Assembly (NCBI GenBank): GCA_023053575.1
Contig: JAKZAP010000015.1
Location: forward strand, 14,504,142-14,568,141
Direction of reading: 5' to 3'
From: Branchinecta lynchi
Lineage: Eukaryota > Arthropoda > Branchiopoda > Anostraca > Branchinectidae
DNA length: 64,000 nt
Shown: positions 21,081 to 32,064 of the stretch, piece by piece
Numbering within the stretch: the first letter of the stretch is position 1
How the letters are laid out: every line of letters starts with the position of its first letter
Notes under the pieces: generated by a model
Database searches by the model: none
What the model was told of the DNA's origin: nothing
The model's input: the letters and a program-made list of their open reading frames with translations, nothing else
Made by a program: the position numbers and the translations under genes

Positions 21081-21172
21081 CTGCGATAGTTACATTCATA
21101 ATACATGACACCAATACTAAAGCAGATAGGGAAGACTTTCTCCGTTCTTCCAACTTCTCTGAGTAGTACTTC
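21081..21172 (-). pseudogene. Partial tandem copy of the protease catalytic-Asp exon
   Basis: On the minus strand this stretch aligns with the last 90 or so bases of exon 21290-21540. Shared blocks include GAGAAAGTC, CCTAT, TGC and AATGTAACT, with a frame-shifting length difference in the middle. It ends at CGCAGGAATG, where the real exon has GCAGGTATG, so the donor GT is GA. The copy's downstream intron continues on the far side of the hAT element: 19277-19324 matches the real intron start (GCATCTCACCG-type sequence and ATACCTG). It is a local tandem duplication of exon end plus intron start that later received two insertions. It is not a usable alternative exon. Confidence 0.75.
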
Positions 21173-21289
21173 ACTAAACTTGATGGACATTAAATTAAGC
21201 CATTCATTTGAACATGGATATGGTTTGTAGGCTACACGAGATGGCAGTGATACACGCGCATCTCACCGAAAAACAAGAGACATACATAC

Positions 21290-21540
21290 CTGCAACAGTT
21301 ACATTCTTAATACTTGACTCCAGCACTGACACTGCAGGCAGACAAATAGGCGAGACTTTCTCACTTGTTTTAACTTCTTGGTTAAGCTTGAGAATTGCAA
21401 TATCATTTTCAGGCAGGTTTTTTAGTCCGCTTGGCTTATATCGAGGGTGGACGAACAGTTGTTCAACTCCAACTATCTGACTCGAATTGCTGTTGAGACT
21501 TATGCTGCCCAGGTGAACTTGGAGGCTCCTTGCTTCTATT
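21290..21540 (-). CDS. Serine protease exon: catalytic Asp
   Basis: The acceptor TTTGTCTTTCAG is followed by the exon, and the donor is GCAG|GTATGT. The 84 or so residues include QVHLGSISL, VEQLFVHPRY, NDIAILKL with the catalytic Asp (Asp102 in chymotrypsin numbering) and SPICLP with the Cys that pairs with C1 of the light chain. The end reads NVTVAG, leading into GWG of the next exon. Position 136, usually Cys, is Val here. A degraded tandem copy of the 3' part of this exon lies immediately downstream at 21081-21172, separated from its own intron by a hAT insertion. Confidence 0.9.
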
Positions 21541-21980
21541 CTGAAAGACAAAGTCCGATGAATTAATCATCATATCTATTCCTGAATATCTGTTTCACGT
21601 CAAGATAACGTAGGACTGTCAACTTATACACAGTCAATCTCTATAATTCATCTCAAAATTTTTACGACTTCACGACTTTTGTAACATGATTAACGGTATG
21701 TCAGACATAGATAGATAAATATGTAGTACTAGATTAATTTTCAAAATATTATACGTGTCTTCATTTGTTAAACAACCTTACAAAGTATGGTACAAATGAC
21801 TTCAGTAATATATCAGAATAGTGTTAAAACTGGTCTCCTACTGTTCTGAAACAACAAGAAATTTAAGAGTTCTTCATGTTACAAGATATTTTCTTCGACC
21901 CCGCTCAAAAATCCCCCAAGTGCCTAACTCCCCCCCCCCCTAGACCTGTCAGCGGAACGTTTAGGAAATCTGCTCTAACC

Positions 21981-22810
21981 CAGTGGTTCCCAGCCTTTTT
22001 CGTACCGCGTACCCCTAATCAAGGTTCGAAAAGGTCGCGCATCCCCTTTTAAAAATGCGAGAAAGACGATATTTATTATCATAAATGGTAAGACATCCAT
22101 TTGTGTTAATATACATAAGATCAATGAGACACTTGAGGCTGCTTTGTAGCTAAATCTAGATCTCGGTTCGACGTTATTGACTGCAATATTTTTTACAGTC
22201 GGCCTGTTCCTGAGTTTAGTCTCCGGGCTTACATCAAGCTGCATCACACATATTTTCGTTAGTTTCATTCCCAACCTGAATAATAATATCACTTGCAATG
22301 TCTTCGATTCTTCTTTAAAAATATTGTTTGACATAGGAACAGATTTTACGGCAGTAGACTGGCTAGTTTGGAATCAACATTATTTCATTGAACAACGGGT
22401 CTCGGAAAAGGCTTCAAACAGCCAAAACCGTCGGCTATTTTTTTAAAGCACAGCCAAGTTTTAAAGTATTCATCAGGACTTGTACAGAGGGGTTAAGCAC
22501 GAGTTGGCAAAACCCCTGCCCAAAGTGCTCATCCAGACGGTTAAAAGAAACGAGTCGTGGCGGATCGCCGCTATTTTTTGTCAGATCAGTTTTGTTTTTA
22601 AACATTCGGTAAAAATGACATGCCAGTCAGTAAAAATACCTCGCCCATCAAAAACATTTTGGTTAGTGATGCCTCTGCTAATAACATTAGGCTTATTCGA
22701 CAATCAAAATGACTGTGGCGAGATTTTGAAGCAACCTAAACCGGTTTCACCCCTAATTGCAATGGTCTACGCGTATCCCTTTAGGGATGCGTACCACCGG
22801 TTGGGAACTG
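21981..22810. mobile_element. hAT MITE
   Basis: Inverted termini CAGTGGTTCCCAGCC and GGTTGGGAACTG, with CTCTAACC on the left (21973-21980) and CTCTAAGC on the right (22811-22818). That is an 8 bp duplication with one mismatch. Subterminal GTACCGCGTACCCC and GCGTACCACC are typical of Charlie-like hAT MITEs. It lies in intron 1 of the protease gene and has no coding capacity. Confidence 0.85.
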
Positions 22811-22818
22811 CTCTAAGC

Positions 22819-25398
22819 AACTACCGAATTCTATCCAAATCGGTTGATTCGTTCGAGATTTGAATACCGTCCGAGAGTTAAAGCCCGTTGAAGAGTTAAT
22901 ATTCCCCTGACTCCCCCACCCCACCAAACTCCCTCAATAGTTTCGGGATTCAGTCGAAAACATGGGTATGCGAGTATGTGCTATTAACAACTATCCAGAT
23001 TCTTCCAAATCTATTCGCTCGGTCGAAAGTGACGCAACCACAGGATACCAGACAGAAGCTCCTCCCCACTCTGTGTGGATGGTAAGGTTCGGGAATTGAC
23101 AATTTCAAGTCAATTTGGTCAGTTCTCTAAGACACTTGACACATTGGAACGTGTCCTTCTGACGAATTTGGAAGTATCTCACCGGATAAGCGATTGCTTT
23201 ATGGCAATAGTCTTGATGACTAACTCAACTTTCCGACGGAGAATCACCCTAGGCCTACCCAAGGACTGAAACGTCACCACAACAATCGTTGCTGATTGGT
23301 TTATATAGTCTGATCCTATTTTGAGGATATGTTTGGATGTCGTTTCTTGATCTTCCCTGGGATCACATGCGGGTTTCGGGACATATAGACCGTGTTTCAA
23401 CCTACTTACCGTAGCTAATACGCATGACGTCTAGGATCCTGGCTTCTTGGCGTCAAGGCTGGGACGTATTTTTAGTGAAGTGTTCCTTGGAACAATCCAG
23501 TTTTGCTCGGGCTGTAGCAGCTTTCGGTTTTCAGTTTTAGAACATATTTTATGGGGCTCACTACTCGTGAACGAGGGTCCCATCCCCCACACTCCCCCAG
23601 TACAGGGGCAAATGGGTCCAGACTGACCAGTATATAATGTTCATAACTTGACGTGGACATAAGACGATGAAATTCCATGTACGTGTAGATCCTAGGGCTG
23701 GGAAACTACTTTTAAAGTTGCACCTACCCCACCCATTCCGTTCCTGGGCAACGGGACCCAGATTGACTAGGAGTAAAGTTCGTTACCCGTGACAGGAATC
23801 AACATCTATCAAGTCGAAACTTGAAAGGTTGGTCAGCATTGGGTCTCTTTTCCTATTTGCGGGTCCCAAAGCTTGTTGTTCCCAAAGCCACTTGGTTCAA
23901 GGCGATTGAGCCCAGATTGCAAATTTTTTAATGTTTTTAACTTGACAATAACTAGAGATACGGCGACGAAATTCCTTTGTACTTTTGGATCATAGGGTTT
24001 GGGGTTTAAATGTGGAGTTGAACCACCCTCTACCCTCCCCGTTCATGGGCAAGTGGGCCCAATTTGCCCACGAGTTAAGTTTTTGACCCATGACTGGAAT
24101 CAAACTTTAAGCTGGTATAGTTGAGGAAATACAGGTGTGAATATGCATTTTGATGGGTCCCTCCCCCGCCCCCCCCCCCCTCCGGTTCATGGACAGCTGG
24201 GCGAGTTTCCTAACTCATTTCCTATGAGTTAAGTTCGTGTATGACAGGTCTTAGGTCTAACTATTGTACATTCGGTAAGATATATCTATGGATGAGGATT
24301 TGGATCAACAACAACAAATAAGACGTCGCGTCATACTTTAATCTTTAATGAACAGTTGGAAACTGTACTGTTTTGTCATATGATATTTCTTGATATGCCG
24401 TTCTTGATGAATTGTGACAAATGGGGTATTAGACTGCTACGATTTGGTTTATTGCACTTGTTATTACCTTACTAATGGAAAAGAGGTATAAAGGGTCGGA
24501 GAGGCTCAAGCTGTTCGTGCAAGATCTTCAGCATTTCTTAGGATTTATACTTGCGGTTTGTTTACATTTAAAGCGGGATAAATTAGGTTATTTCAATACC
24601 TGTTTGGTTATTGGGGATGTGAAATGTCTTGGTTCTAAAGCTGTTTATATATAAATGTGATAAACATTTTACTTTCACACTCCACGTCTGAGCGCTTGCG
24701 CACTTGTTCTGTTTTCAGACAAATATCGTGCCACGAGCTAATCGAGCCAATCACGTCACAGACATTCATAGTTACCACTCTTACTACGCTTCCGAGCACT
24801 CCCGAGCATGGTAAGTAAATAGTTACTATTTCCCGATGTAAAACGTGTAGCCTGCCTAGTAGTATAGTAGTAAGTATGAAAACGTTGCATGTAATACTAT
24901 GTAATAGCAAAGAATACTATCATCTAATGTGCTTCACACTGGTCCAGTCTTATGTATTAGTATCCAGTAGCATCCTGTCTTGCCATAGTAGCATCTGGTC
25001 TTGCTAAGGGTACCATATAGTAGTATGCAGTAACACGGTAGCCTTGAAGTAGAAGCGTGTAGTGACATCGTTAGTACTGCATGCTACTTTTTCGTACTAC
25101 ATCATAGTACTATTTTAAGATAAATTTTTGATCGGGCGTACTAACTTTTCACGAGGTTGGACCGAAAAGAATAACGGATAGTTACTATTGCTAGAAGATA
25201 GGAAGACGCTCATAGAGTACTGGGCAAGGGCCATAACAAGCGGAGATACGAGAGGAAGTTGCCTAACAACGCAACCTGCAGCGCTTTCCTCATTGTTTTA
25301 CGTAATGTCCGCAACGACCACTGAACTGAAGGAGTAGCAGGAGTTACAAATATTTTGTATACTTTTTACAGGACGAAATTGGTTGAGCTTCTACTTAC
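22819..25398. other. Degenerate tandem repeats in intron 1, no gene
   Basis: The stretch 23470-24290 contains about four diverged units of roughly 200 bp, each with a TTCATGGGCAA/GTTCCTGGGCAA block, a GGGTCCAG/GGACCCAGATTG block and a GACGAAATTCC block. From 24860 to 25110 is a short-motif region rich in TAGTA (ATAGTAGTA, GTAGTATGC). A block at 24720-24830 resembles 3650-3780. Open frames of up to about 90 codons here show no domain. Confidence 0.4.
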
Positions 25399-25579
25399 CC
25401 TTTTTCGACGCAATGAGCGGCTGTTAGCACGTGCTGACTTGAAATCAGTGACCCTCCACAGCGATGCTTTCCATCTTTCCACAAAGAAGCCATCCAAGGC
25501 ACCTCGAATTCGCTGGCTGGCGATCCACCAACAACCCGAACGACCAGCAAATCAGATTTGGGGAGCCTTCCACAACCAT
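25399..25579 (-). CDS. Serine protease exon: activation site and catalytic His
   Basis: Reading the minus strand, a polypyrimidine stretch ending TTTTCAG precedes the exon and GTAAGT follows it. The translation contains GCGRLPK, whose Cys is the usual partner (C1) of the catalytic domain. It continues with R|VVGG, the trypsin-type activation cleavage site, then PWMASLW, RCGGSLI and LTAAHC with the catalytic His and the C42-C58 pair. Cleavage after Arg implies activation by another trypsin-like protease. The exon starts with two bases completing a split codon and ends with GG of a Gly codon completed by exon 21290-21540. The exon and its upstream intron are duplicated in inverted orientation at 58098-59357. 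Left-arm homology stops inside the exon near 25443, before the catalytic His. Confidence 0.92.
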
Positions 25580-26253
25580 CTGAAAACAGAAAAAAATTTC
25601 TGCCCTGGACCATTTTTCCTCTTCCCATCTTGGAAGAATATTTTGTATACATGATTAGTTCCTTTTTTGTGTTTTGCTTCTTTTTTTTCTTCTTGGCATT
25701 TACTATGTTATCGAAAGATCAGTGTTATTTTTTCTTTCATTCTTTGTACTACGCTATTCCCTCTTCTTGTTTAGTGCGTTAATAACATTTGATCATCATG
25801 GCCCTATGGAAGTATGGACAATTCCTAACTACAGTGAATGTAAATAGTGAAAACATATTGTAGAGCTAAACTTCAGCGTTTCATTTCTCAGCAAGACCAA
25901 AGGTTTCGATAGGATCCCAAAAAATACATTTTTTAACCAGACAATTGGGTCTTGTGGATATCCGTTCTTCGCCAGACTCATTGAACATTTTTACTATTAA
26001 AATTTAGAAACGGATAAGAAAATCAGAGCTTCCTGCCTTATACTTCTGCCAAATTTCCAGTATCGGCCGGATTCCAGTCGAACTACCTGTCCGGCAAAAA
26101 AATAAAGCTCAAATATGAATTCAGCATATCTCCTTGCCCCTACATTGAACCTCTAACCAACTTCGTTAAAAATTTTCCGGTTTCAGCCGGATTCTTAGCG
26201 AACTATTTGTCCGGGTAGAAAATGATTGCCATTTATGGATTCAACATGTCGTA

Positions 26254-28790
26254 TTGTTTTGCGAGAGCAACACTTTGGTTTTGTCGTGGGTATTTTTTTT
26301 ATTTTTTTTCCCTAGTACCCCGATTTCAGCTTATTCTTAAAAAGTGGTAAGGGTCTAACCTGTGCGGTTTTTACGGAAAGTGTGGACCTTAGGCCGGATT
26401 GATGAATATGACTTTACATTAGGAAAGCTCCGTAGAACTCTTGCCTGGGGCCAAAAAGGATGGTTTTTGCTTGTAATTGAGCAAGAGCCTACAGTGTGTG
26501 ACCTAAAGTGAAGTTGTATAGCCTATGTCGGAGAGGACTATCTGAAGTTATGCAGCCAAGCTTTCGTTTCATCAAAAATGTTTCTGCTTTCGAGTGGAAA
26601 GCTCCGTTCTAGCAGGCAAGCAGACAAGCACCAATTTTAAACTGAAGATGGACTAAAATCTAAAAGTGCGAAATATGTGCGGCAGTTCCCTGGCCCCACA
26701 GCCATGCAATACATCTTCATTGAGTGATAAATAGAAAAATTTACAGAACCAAAAAAGTGGGATTTTCCCACGGGTCCGAAAGTGGTGCCATCTAAGGTTT
26801 CTACCCGTTTCTGTTCGAGATTTCAGCTGAGTTTATCATTTTATTTCTTACAGTTGGGAGTAAGGAAGAGAAATGATATCAGATGGGCCTCTTAAACTTA
26901 AAAAGTTTTCTCACTGCTGAATAAATTAGAGCTTGTCCTTTGCTCCTTTCTAAGTGGTGAAATTAGAAATTTGGCCTACGGCTAAAAAGTCAACTTTTGA
27001 ACTAAAGCAGATGGAATTTTTTTTTCAACGGCATTCGGTCGACTTCGATTAGCTCGTCAAAGTATATGCCTTTTATTTTTTGTTAAAAAAAATTCCTTCA
27101 TGAGATAGAACAGTTTGAAAGTTTGGAGGGGTTGACAACTTCAGTAGTGAGGTATACACTGAAACCAAAAATAGGCCGATCCCAATCGCGAGACGTGTAG
27201 GGTACTTGTAAGCAACAATCGTCTGTTAGACTATAATCATCTTTGTTTACTTATTAATTCTATTATTTCTTTCCTGTGTATTTGATCGTGAGAAAAATTT
27301 GGTACCATATCTTATCACAGGGAGACGGACTTGTAAGTAAGAATCGCGTGCTAGAATGGGTTCGTGAGGGGCTAGAAACTTGTGAAAATTGGTGCGTGTT
27401 TTTGTATCTCTATAAATCTGAGAGTAAGAAAATTCGTCTCCTTGGTCTATCACTGTAACACGGAGTTAAGTCTTTGAGGGGTTGACAACTTTAGTGGTAG
27501 GGTACAAACAAAGAATAGGCGGAAACCAATTTCGAGACATGTCACGGACTTGTAACTGTTTTAAGTAATAATCGGCTGGTATACCATAATCATCTTCGGT
27601 GGTGAGAGATTTCCGACCTTGTAACGCAACGGATACATATGACAATTTAAAACAACAACACAGTTTCAAAATAATTAGCAGAATGGCACCCAAGGTATTT
27701 TGATTCTGAAAAGTTACGGATAGCTTTATAAGACCAACTAGATTATATAAGATAATGTTCCAAGTTTTCAACAGTCACGATGTCTACGATTCAAAAGGAT
27801 AAAGTTCTACTGGCTGCAAAGTCAATTTAGTCCCTACGTCCGATATTCTGTTTCTTATTTACTTGTAAGCAAAAATCGACTGTTCGACCATACTCATGTT
27901 CGGTGGTGAGGGGCTTTTGACTTTTACTAGTTGGTGTACCTATTAATCTTATTCTGTGTTTCTGGTGTATTTGAATTGAACAAAAATTGGTACTACTGGT
28001 AAGTAGGAATCGGTTGCCAGGTTGGGTTCATGAGGGGCTAAAAAATAGTGCAAATTGGTGCATATTTTATTTGATCTGTTTAAATCTAAGGGTAAGAGAA
28101 TGAGTCTCCATGGTCTATCACTCTAACTTAGAATTAAGTCTTAGAGGGGTTGACAACTTTAGTGGTAGGGTACACACTCACAAAAAGAATAGGCAAACTA
28201 ACTGTGAGACATGTCAGGGACTTGTAACTAACAGTCGGCGATTATACCATAATCATCTTCGACAATGAGGGGCTTCCGACATTTCCTAGTATGTGTACCT
28301 ATTTTGTTTCCTGTGTCTAGAATGGTCTATGTTGATGGTCTTTCACCGTAACCTAGAATGAAGTGTTAACGCAACATATACAAATGACAATGTTAAACAA
28401 CGATATGTTTTGCAAGAATTAGTAGAGGTATTTTGAGCTAAAAAGCTATGGATAACATTATAATGCCAACTAGGTTGTATAAGATAATGTTCCTAGTTTC
28501 CACACGTCACGATGTCACGATTGTCCAAGATTCAACTGGCTGCAAAGTAAATTTAGTCCCTACTTCCGATATTCTGTTTTTTTTTGTTTTTTTTCAACGC
28601 TGAGGGATAACCATGTGATTACAGATTGTGTCTTCACTCAGAAAAATATTCTTTCATGGATTGGAACATACCATTTTGAAAACCTATATGGGTTGACAAA
28701 TTCAGCATTTAACCATTAGCGCAGAAACAAAACCAAAGCCGAACGAAGGTTGCTGCAACACTTCACGTTGCCCAGGCAATGTAGGTCTAG
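26254..28790 (+). mobile_element. Helitron-like non-autonomous element
   Basis: The 3' end is diagnostic: CACGTTGCCCAGGCAATGTA forms a hairpin, followed about 6 bp later by CTAG and then a host T. The inverted arm copy (near 58585) lacks the insertion, giving a paralogous empty site. Inside, units starting GGGGTTGACAACTT near 27124, 27478 and 28146 form diverged tandem repeats with GTCACGATGTC and ATTTAGTCCCTAC blocks. Related blocks recur at 48975-49145 and 52300-52500. The left edge (TTGTTTTGCGAGAGCAAC) forms a small hairpin but does not start with the canonical TC, so the 5' boundary is approximate. No Rep/helicase coding is seen. Confidence 0.65.
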
Positions 28791-29165
28791 TTATCCCCGA
28801 GTCGCACATCTATCAACTTCAAATAAAACGTTTAATTTTAACAAATTTTTCGGTTTTTGCTGGATTCCGGGCTAACTACTTGTCCGACAAAAAAATGATT
28901 CTCATAGATGATTTCAGCATGCCTCCCACTAAATTTAACCTCTAATCAACTTCAGATAACACTTCTATTTTTAGAATGTTTTCCGGTTTATGCTGGATTT
29001 CGGGCGAACGATTTGCTCGGATAGAAAATTTTTTCATATACGAGCTCAGCAAGTGTTCTTACCCCTAAATCGACTATCTCATTAGCTGTTCAAAAATAGT
29101 TTGCTCATCCCGTAAAGCACAATGGACACTTCTAATGCTTTACTTAGTATTAAATGCTTCACAAA

Positions 29166-31249
29166 CAAGACCAAAGGTGTCGATGGGATCCCAAAAATGT
29201 AAGATTTGATCCAGACAATTCGGTCTGTCTTCGCCAGGCTAATCATCAGAGAAAACCCGAGTTCAGATATTCTATCTACCTATCTATACCTCTATAAGCC
29301 ATATCTATTTTGACGATATTGACCGAAACTTCCTGCTTTACTACTGCCAAATTTGCGGTTTCGCCCGAATTCCGAGCGACCTACTAGTCCAGCAAAAAAA
29401 GAAAAATTCAGAAACGATACCGGCGTATCTCCTTATCCCTATAAAGAAATCTAATCAACTTTAAATAAAATTTTCACTTAAAAAAAATGCGGGTACAGCC
29501 GGATTCCGGACTAATTATATGTCCGGGTAAAAAATGATCATTATATACAGACTCAGCGTCTCTTCTTACCCCTAAATATATCATCTAATGCACATCAGAT
29601 AAAGCTTTTACTTTTAACATATTTTCCGGTTTTGGCCGGATTACAGGCGAACTAGTTGTCCGGCGAGAAAATGGTTCTCACCATCGGGTTCAGCATGTCT
29701 TCTTACCCATAAATCAAACATTTAATCAACTTCAAATGAAACTGTTACTTTTAACCAACTTTCCGGTTTTGGCCGGTTCCGGACGAACTGCTTGTCCGGC
29801 GACAAAATGATTTTCACCATCATGCTCAGCATGTCTTCTTACCTCTAAATCAAACATTTAATCAACTTCAAATGAAACTTTTACTTTTAACCAACTTTCC
29901 GTTTTTTGCCGGATTCCCGACGAACTACTCGTCCAGCGAGAAAATGGTTTTCACCATCGTGCTCAGCATGTCTTCTTAACCCTAAATCAAACATTGAATC
30001 AACTTCAAATGAAACTTTTACTTTTAACAAACTTTCAGGTTTTTGCCGGATTAGATAGATAGATAGATAAGCTTTTATTTTCACCAACATTTTCATGGCA
30101 CTGCCAAATTTCTTTGGTATAGTCACATTAAAAAGCGACGCAAAAAATAGAACAAAGAAAACAAAACACTAATCAATCCTCCTGATTTTCGTTATACATA
30201 TTTACAAAACTAGGTATAAAACTCTTCGCTAACCGCTGATGGGCACAGCGTACCGGCTGAAGTTTCTCAACAGCCACTGCAACCCTGCGCGGGAGTCGTT
30301 TTGTTGTGGATTGAGGGGGGAAAAGGGTTTTGTGGATTGGGTGGATCAGAGATTTTCTTCCGAAATCCATGCAGAGTTTCCCTCTTCTTTTTTTCAGAGT
30401 TTGCATTTTAAACTTTGACAGCAGCTCTTCATACGACATTTCTGCCTGCTTCGAGCTCTTTTCTGAATTCTTTCGAGCCTGGCGCTCTGCTCAGCCGTCA
30501 GTCCAAAATGCCATACAGGATCTACATATTCCAGAATTGGGCGAATAAAAGATGTAAACATTCGGAGGAGGTGATCTGGAGGGGCGCTATGTTTCGACAT
30601 AAGCTTGAGCATCTGCAGCCCAGCATTACCCTTTTTTAATAGATTAGTTGTGTTTGCTTCCCATTTTAAATCACTGGTAATAATAACTCCCAAGAGTTTA
30701 ATCTTACTGACTTTAAGAGAATCAGAGATAGTTAGTAGGAAATTTGGTTCAGAAGAATTTAAAAATGAAATAGTTAAAATAGAAGATTTACTGTCATTTA
30801 CTGTCATATTTGAATTTTTTTCATAATTAAAATTTGAGCTTTGCTACATTCATTTGCTTCACAAATTTCTCCAAGGGTAAGGTCGTCAACATATTTCCAA
30901 CGATCTTCACAATCATTAGCAATATCATTATTTCGGACGAACTACTTGTCCGGCGAGAAAATGATTGTCACCATGTGCTCAGCATGTCTTCTTACCCCAT
31001 AATCGACTATCACATTAGCTATTTAAAAATATTTTGTTTGTCTCTTAAATTGAACCCCCACCCCCAAATATAGGGCTACAGAGCCCATCTACGAACTCGA
31101 CCTTACCCTTGACCCAAACAATCCTCATACCAAGTTGCATCAAAATATCTCATTCCTTTCGAGAGTTATCTTACTTACAGACGGACGGATGGACGGACAA
31201 CTTTTGCGATGTCATAGGTAACCCTCCACTTACGTTTTGGGATCCCAAA
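29166..31249 (+). mobile_element. Tandem-core repeat, copy 7, interrupted by a LINE
   Basis: Starts CAAGACCAAAGG and ends GGGATCCCAAAA, with about seven CCGGATT units and GACGGACGGATGGACGGAC. Element X copy 1 has CACAAATAAACATTTCCG at the corresponding empty site (7418-7435). The insertion therefore lies in an A-run with no evident target duplication. A 5'-truncated LINE at 30053-30928 splits one GCCGGATT/CCGGACG unit. Confidence 0.85.
30053..30928 (-). pseudogene. 5'-truncated LINE fragment (RT C-terminal half)
   Basis: On the minus strand, RWKYVDDLTLGEICEANE near 30910-30860 contains the RT catalytic YVDD. After a frameshift, MTVNDSKSSIL, IKLLGVIITSDLKW, FIRPILEYVDPVWH and LTAEQSARLERIQKRA follow (30807-30394). 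The 3' end has (TATC)n at 30055-30068. The element begins just before YVDD, as expected for 5' truncation at insertion. It sits cleanly inside a CCGGATTCCGG unit of the host repeat. Confidence 0.8.
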
Positions 31250-32064
31250 AACCATTTCCGACTTCCTTTAGAAGGCGCTACGAGATTCGGCCGTTTTCTT
31301 CTTATCCCTTGTCTTTACCTCTGGTATTTCGGCGATCCAAATCTTAGAAGCCGGAATATCGTGAAAGGAAATTCAAAAACTCCCAGTATGCTTGATAGAA
31401 AAGGATATATTTGAAAACTCACCAAAGTCAAGCCGTAGAAGGAGTTTATCTTATTGTTCTAGTGTTTCATCAGAAGTTCCGTGGCTAAAGTGCCTATTAA
31501 AAGAGTTTCTTTGTGGAATAGTGTTGTGAAGCTTGATTAGCTTGCTTTATGTGATATATGCAATAAGCTTACAAAAAATAACATAGCTTCAAAATCATTC
31601 AAAAACAAATAACCTTTTCAAATCTGAATTATAGAAGCTGATTTATGCATAAGATAAAGATCTACTAAGTATAATAAGAAACATCACTTTTATCTTTGTT
31701 CTAGCTAGTAAATTGAGCATGAACTGGCCCAAAAAATTACGCTTTGAAATATCACAGAGAGGAAACTTTTGAAAAAGCTGCTGATCTAGGGGGTAAGCAT
31801 TGTTCCTAGGTTGTTACAGAGTGGGATTGGGGTTGTTTGATTTGTCCATTGAACTTTAAGTTCAACAAGATCCCCCGCCACCAAATGTAGGACTACAGAG
31901 CCCATCGACGAATTCGACCCAACTCTTGGCTCAAAAACAAGTCTCATCGAAATTTTACATTTCCTTCGACAGTTATTTTGCTGATAGACGAACCGATAGA
32001 CAGAAGGACAGACGGACAACTTGTACAAAGTCGTTGATATCCCTCCACTTACGTTTTGGGACAA

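Larger units (their letters stand above)
671..25579 (-). other. Trypsin-like serine protease locus (four visible exons, open at both ends)
   Basis: Exons at 25399-25579, 21290-21540, 10989-11152 and 671-989 join in one frame with consistent phases: entry phase 1, then phase 2, phase 1, phase 0 and exit phase 1. Together they encode a complete S1 catalytic domain with His, Asp and Ser in order, plus a C-terminal tail. Introns are 25398-21541 (3.9 kb), 21289-11153 (10.1 kb) and 10988-990 (10.0 kb). The first visible exon opens at an acceptor, so a signal peptide and any regulatory light chain must lie upstream; I found no such exon to the right in this window. The last visible exon ends at a donor, so the stop codon lies left of the window or in an unrecognised exon. 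The protein is probably a secreted zymogen. Introns 2 and 3 are almost wholly transposon-derived. Confidence 0.85.
29116..31856. mobile_element. TAA-flanked element X, copy 2
   Basis: The same ends as 7371-8619 (AGCACAATGGAC and GTCCATTGAACTT), flanked by TAA at 29113-29115 and 31857-31859. The right arm near 58325 lacks it, giving an empty site. It carries a tandem-core repeat copy (29166-31249) where copy 1 is uninterrupted. Confidence 0.65.
25892..32064 (+). mobile_element. Tandem-core repeat, copy 6 (split by two insertions)
   Basis: Three pieces, 25892-26253, 28791-29112 and 31860-32064, together form one element that corresponds in order to the uninterrupted copy at 58098-58943. The first gap is the Helitron-like element 26254-28790 and the second is element X copy 2 (29116-31856). 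Confidence 0.75.

Noticed and set aside
21975..22334. 119-codon frame resembling ZBED/hAT-related predicted proteins
   Set aside because: It lies inside a hAT MITE. The resemblance comes from MITE ends often being annotated as genes.
23470..24290. Possible exon-rich region because of moderately GC-rich units
   Set aside because: The units are diverged tandem repeats with stops in all frames and no matching splice sites.
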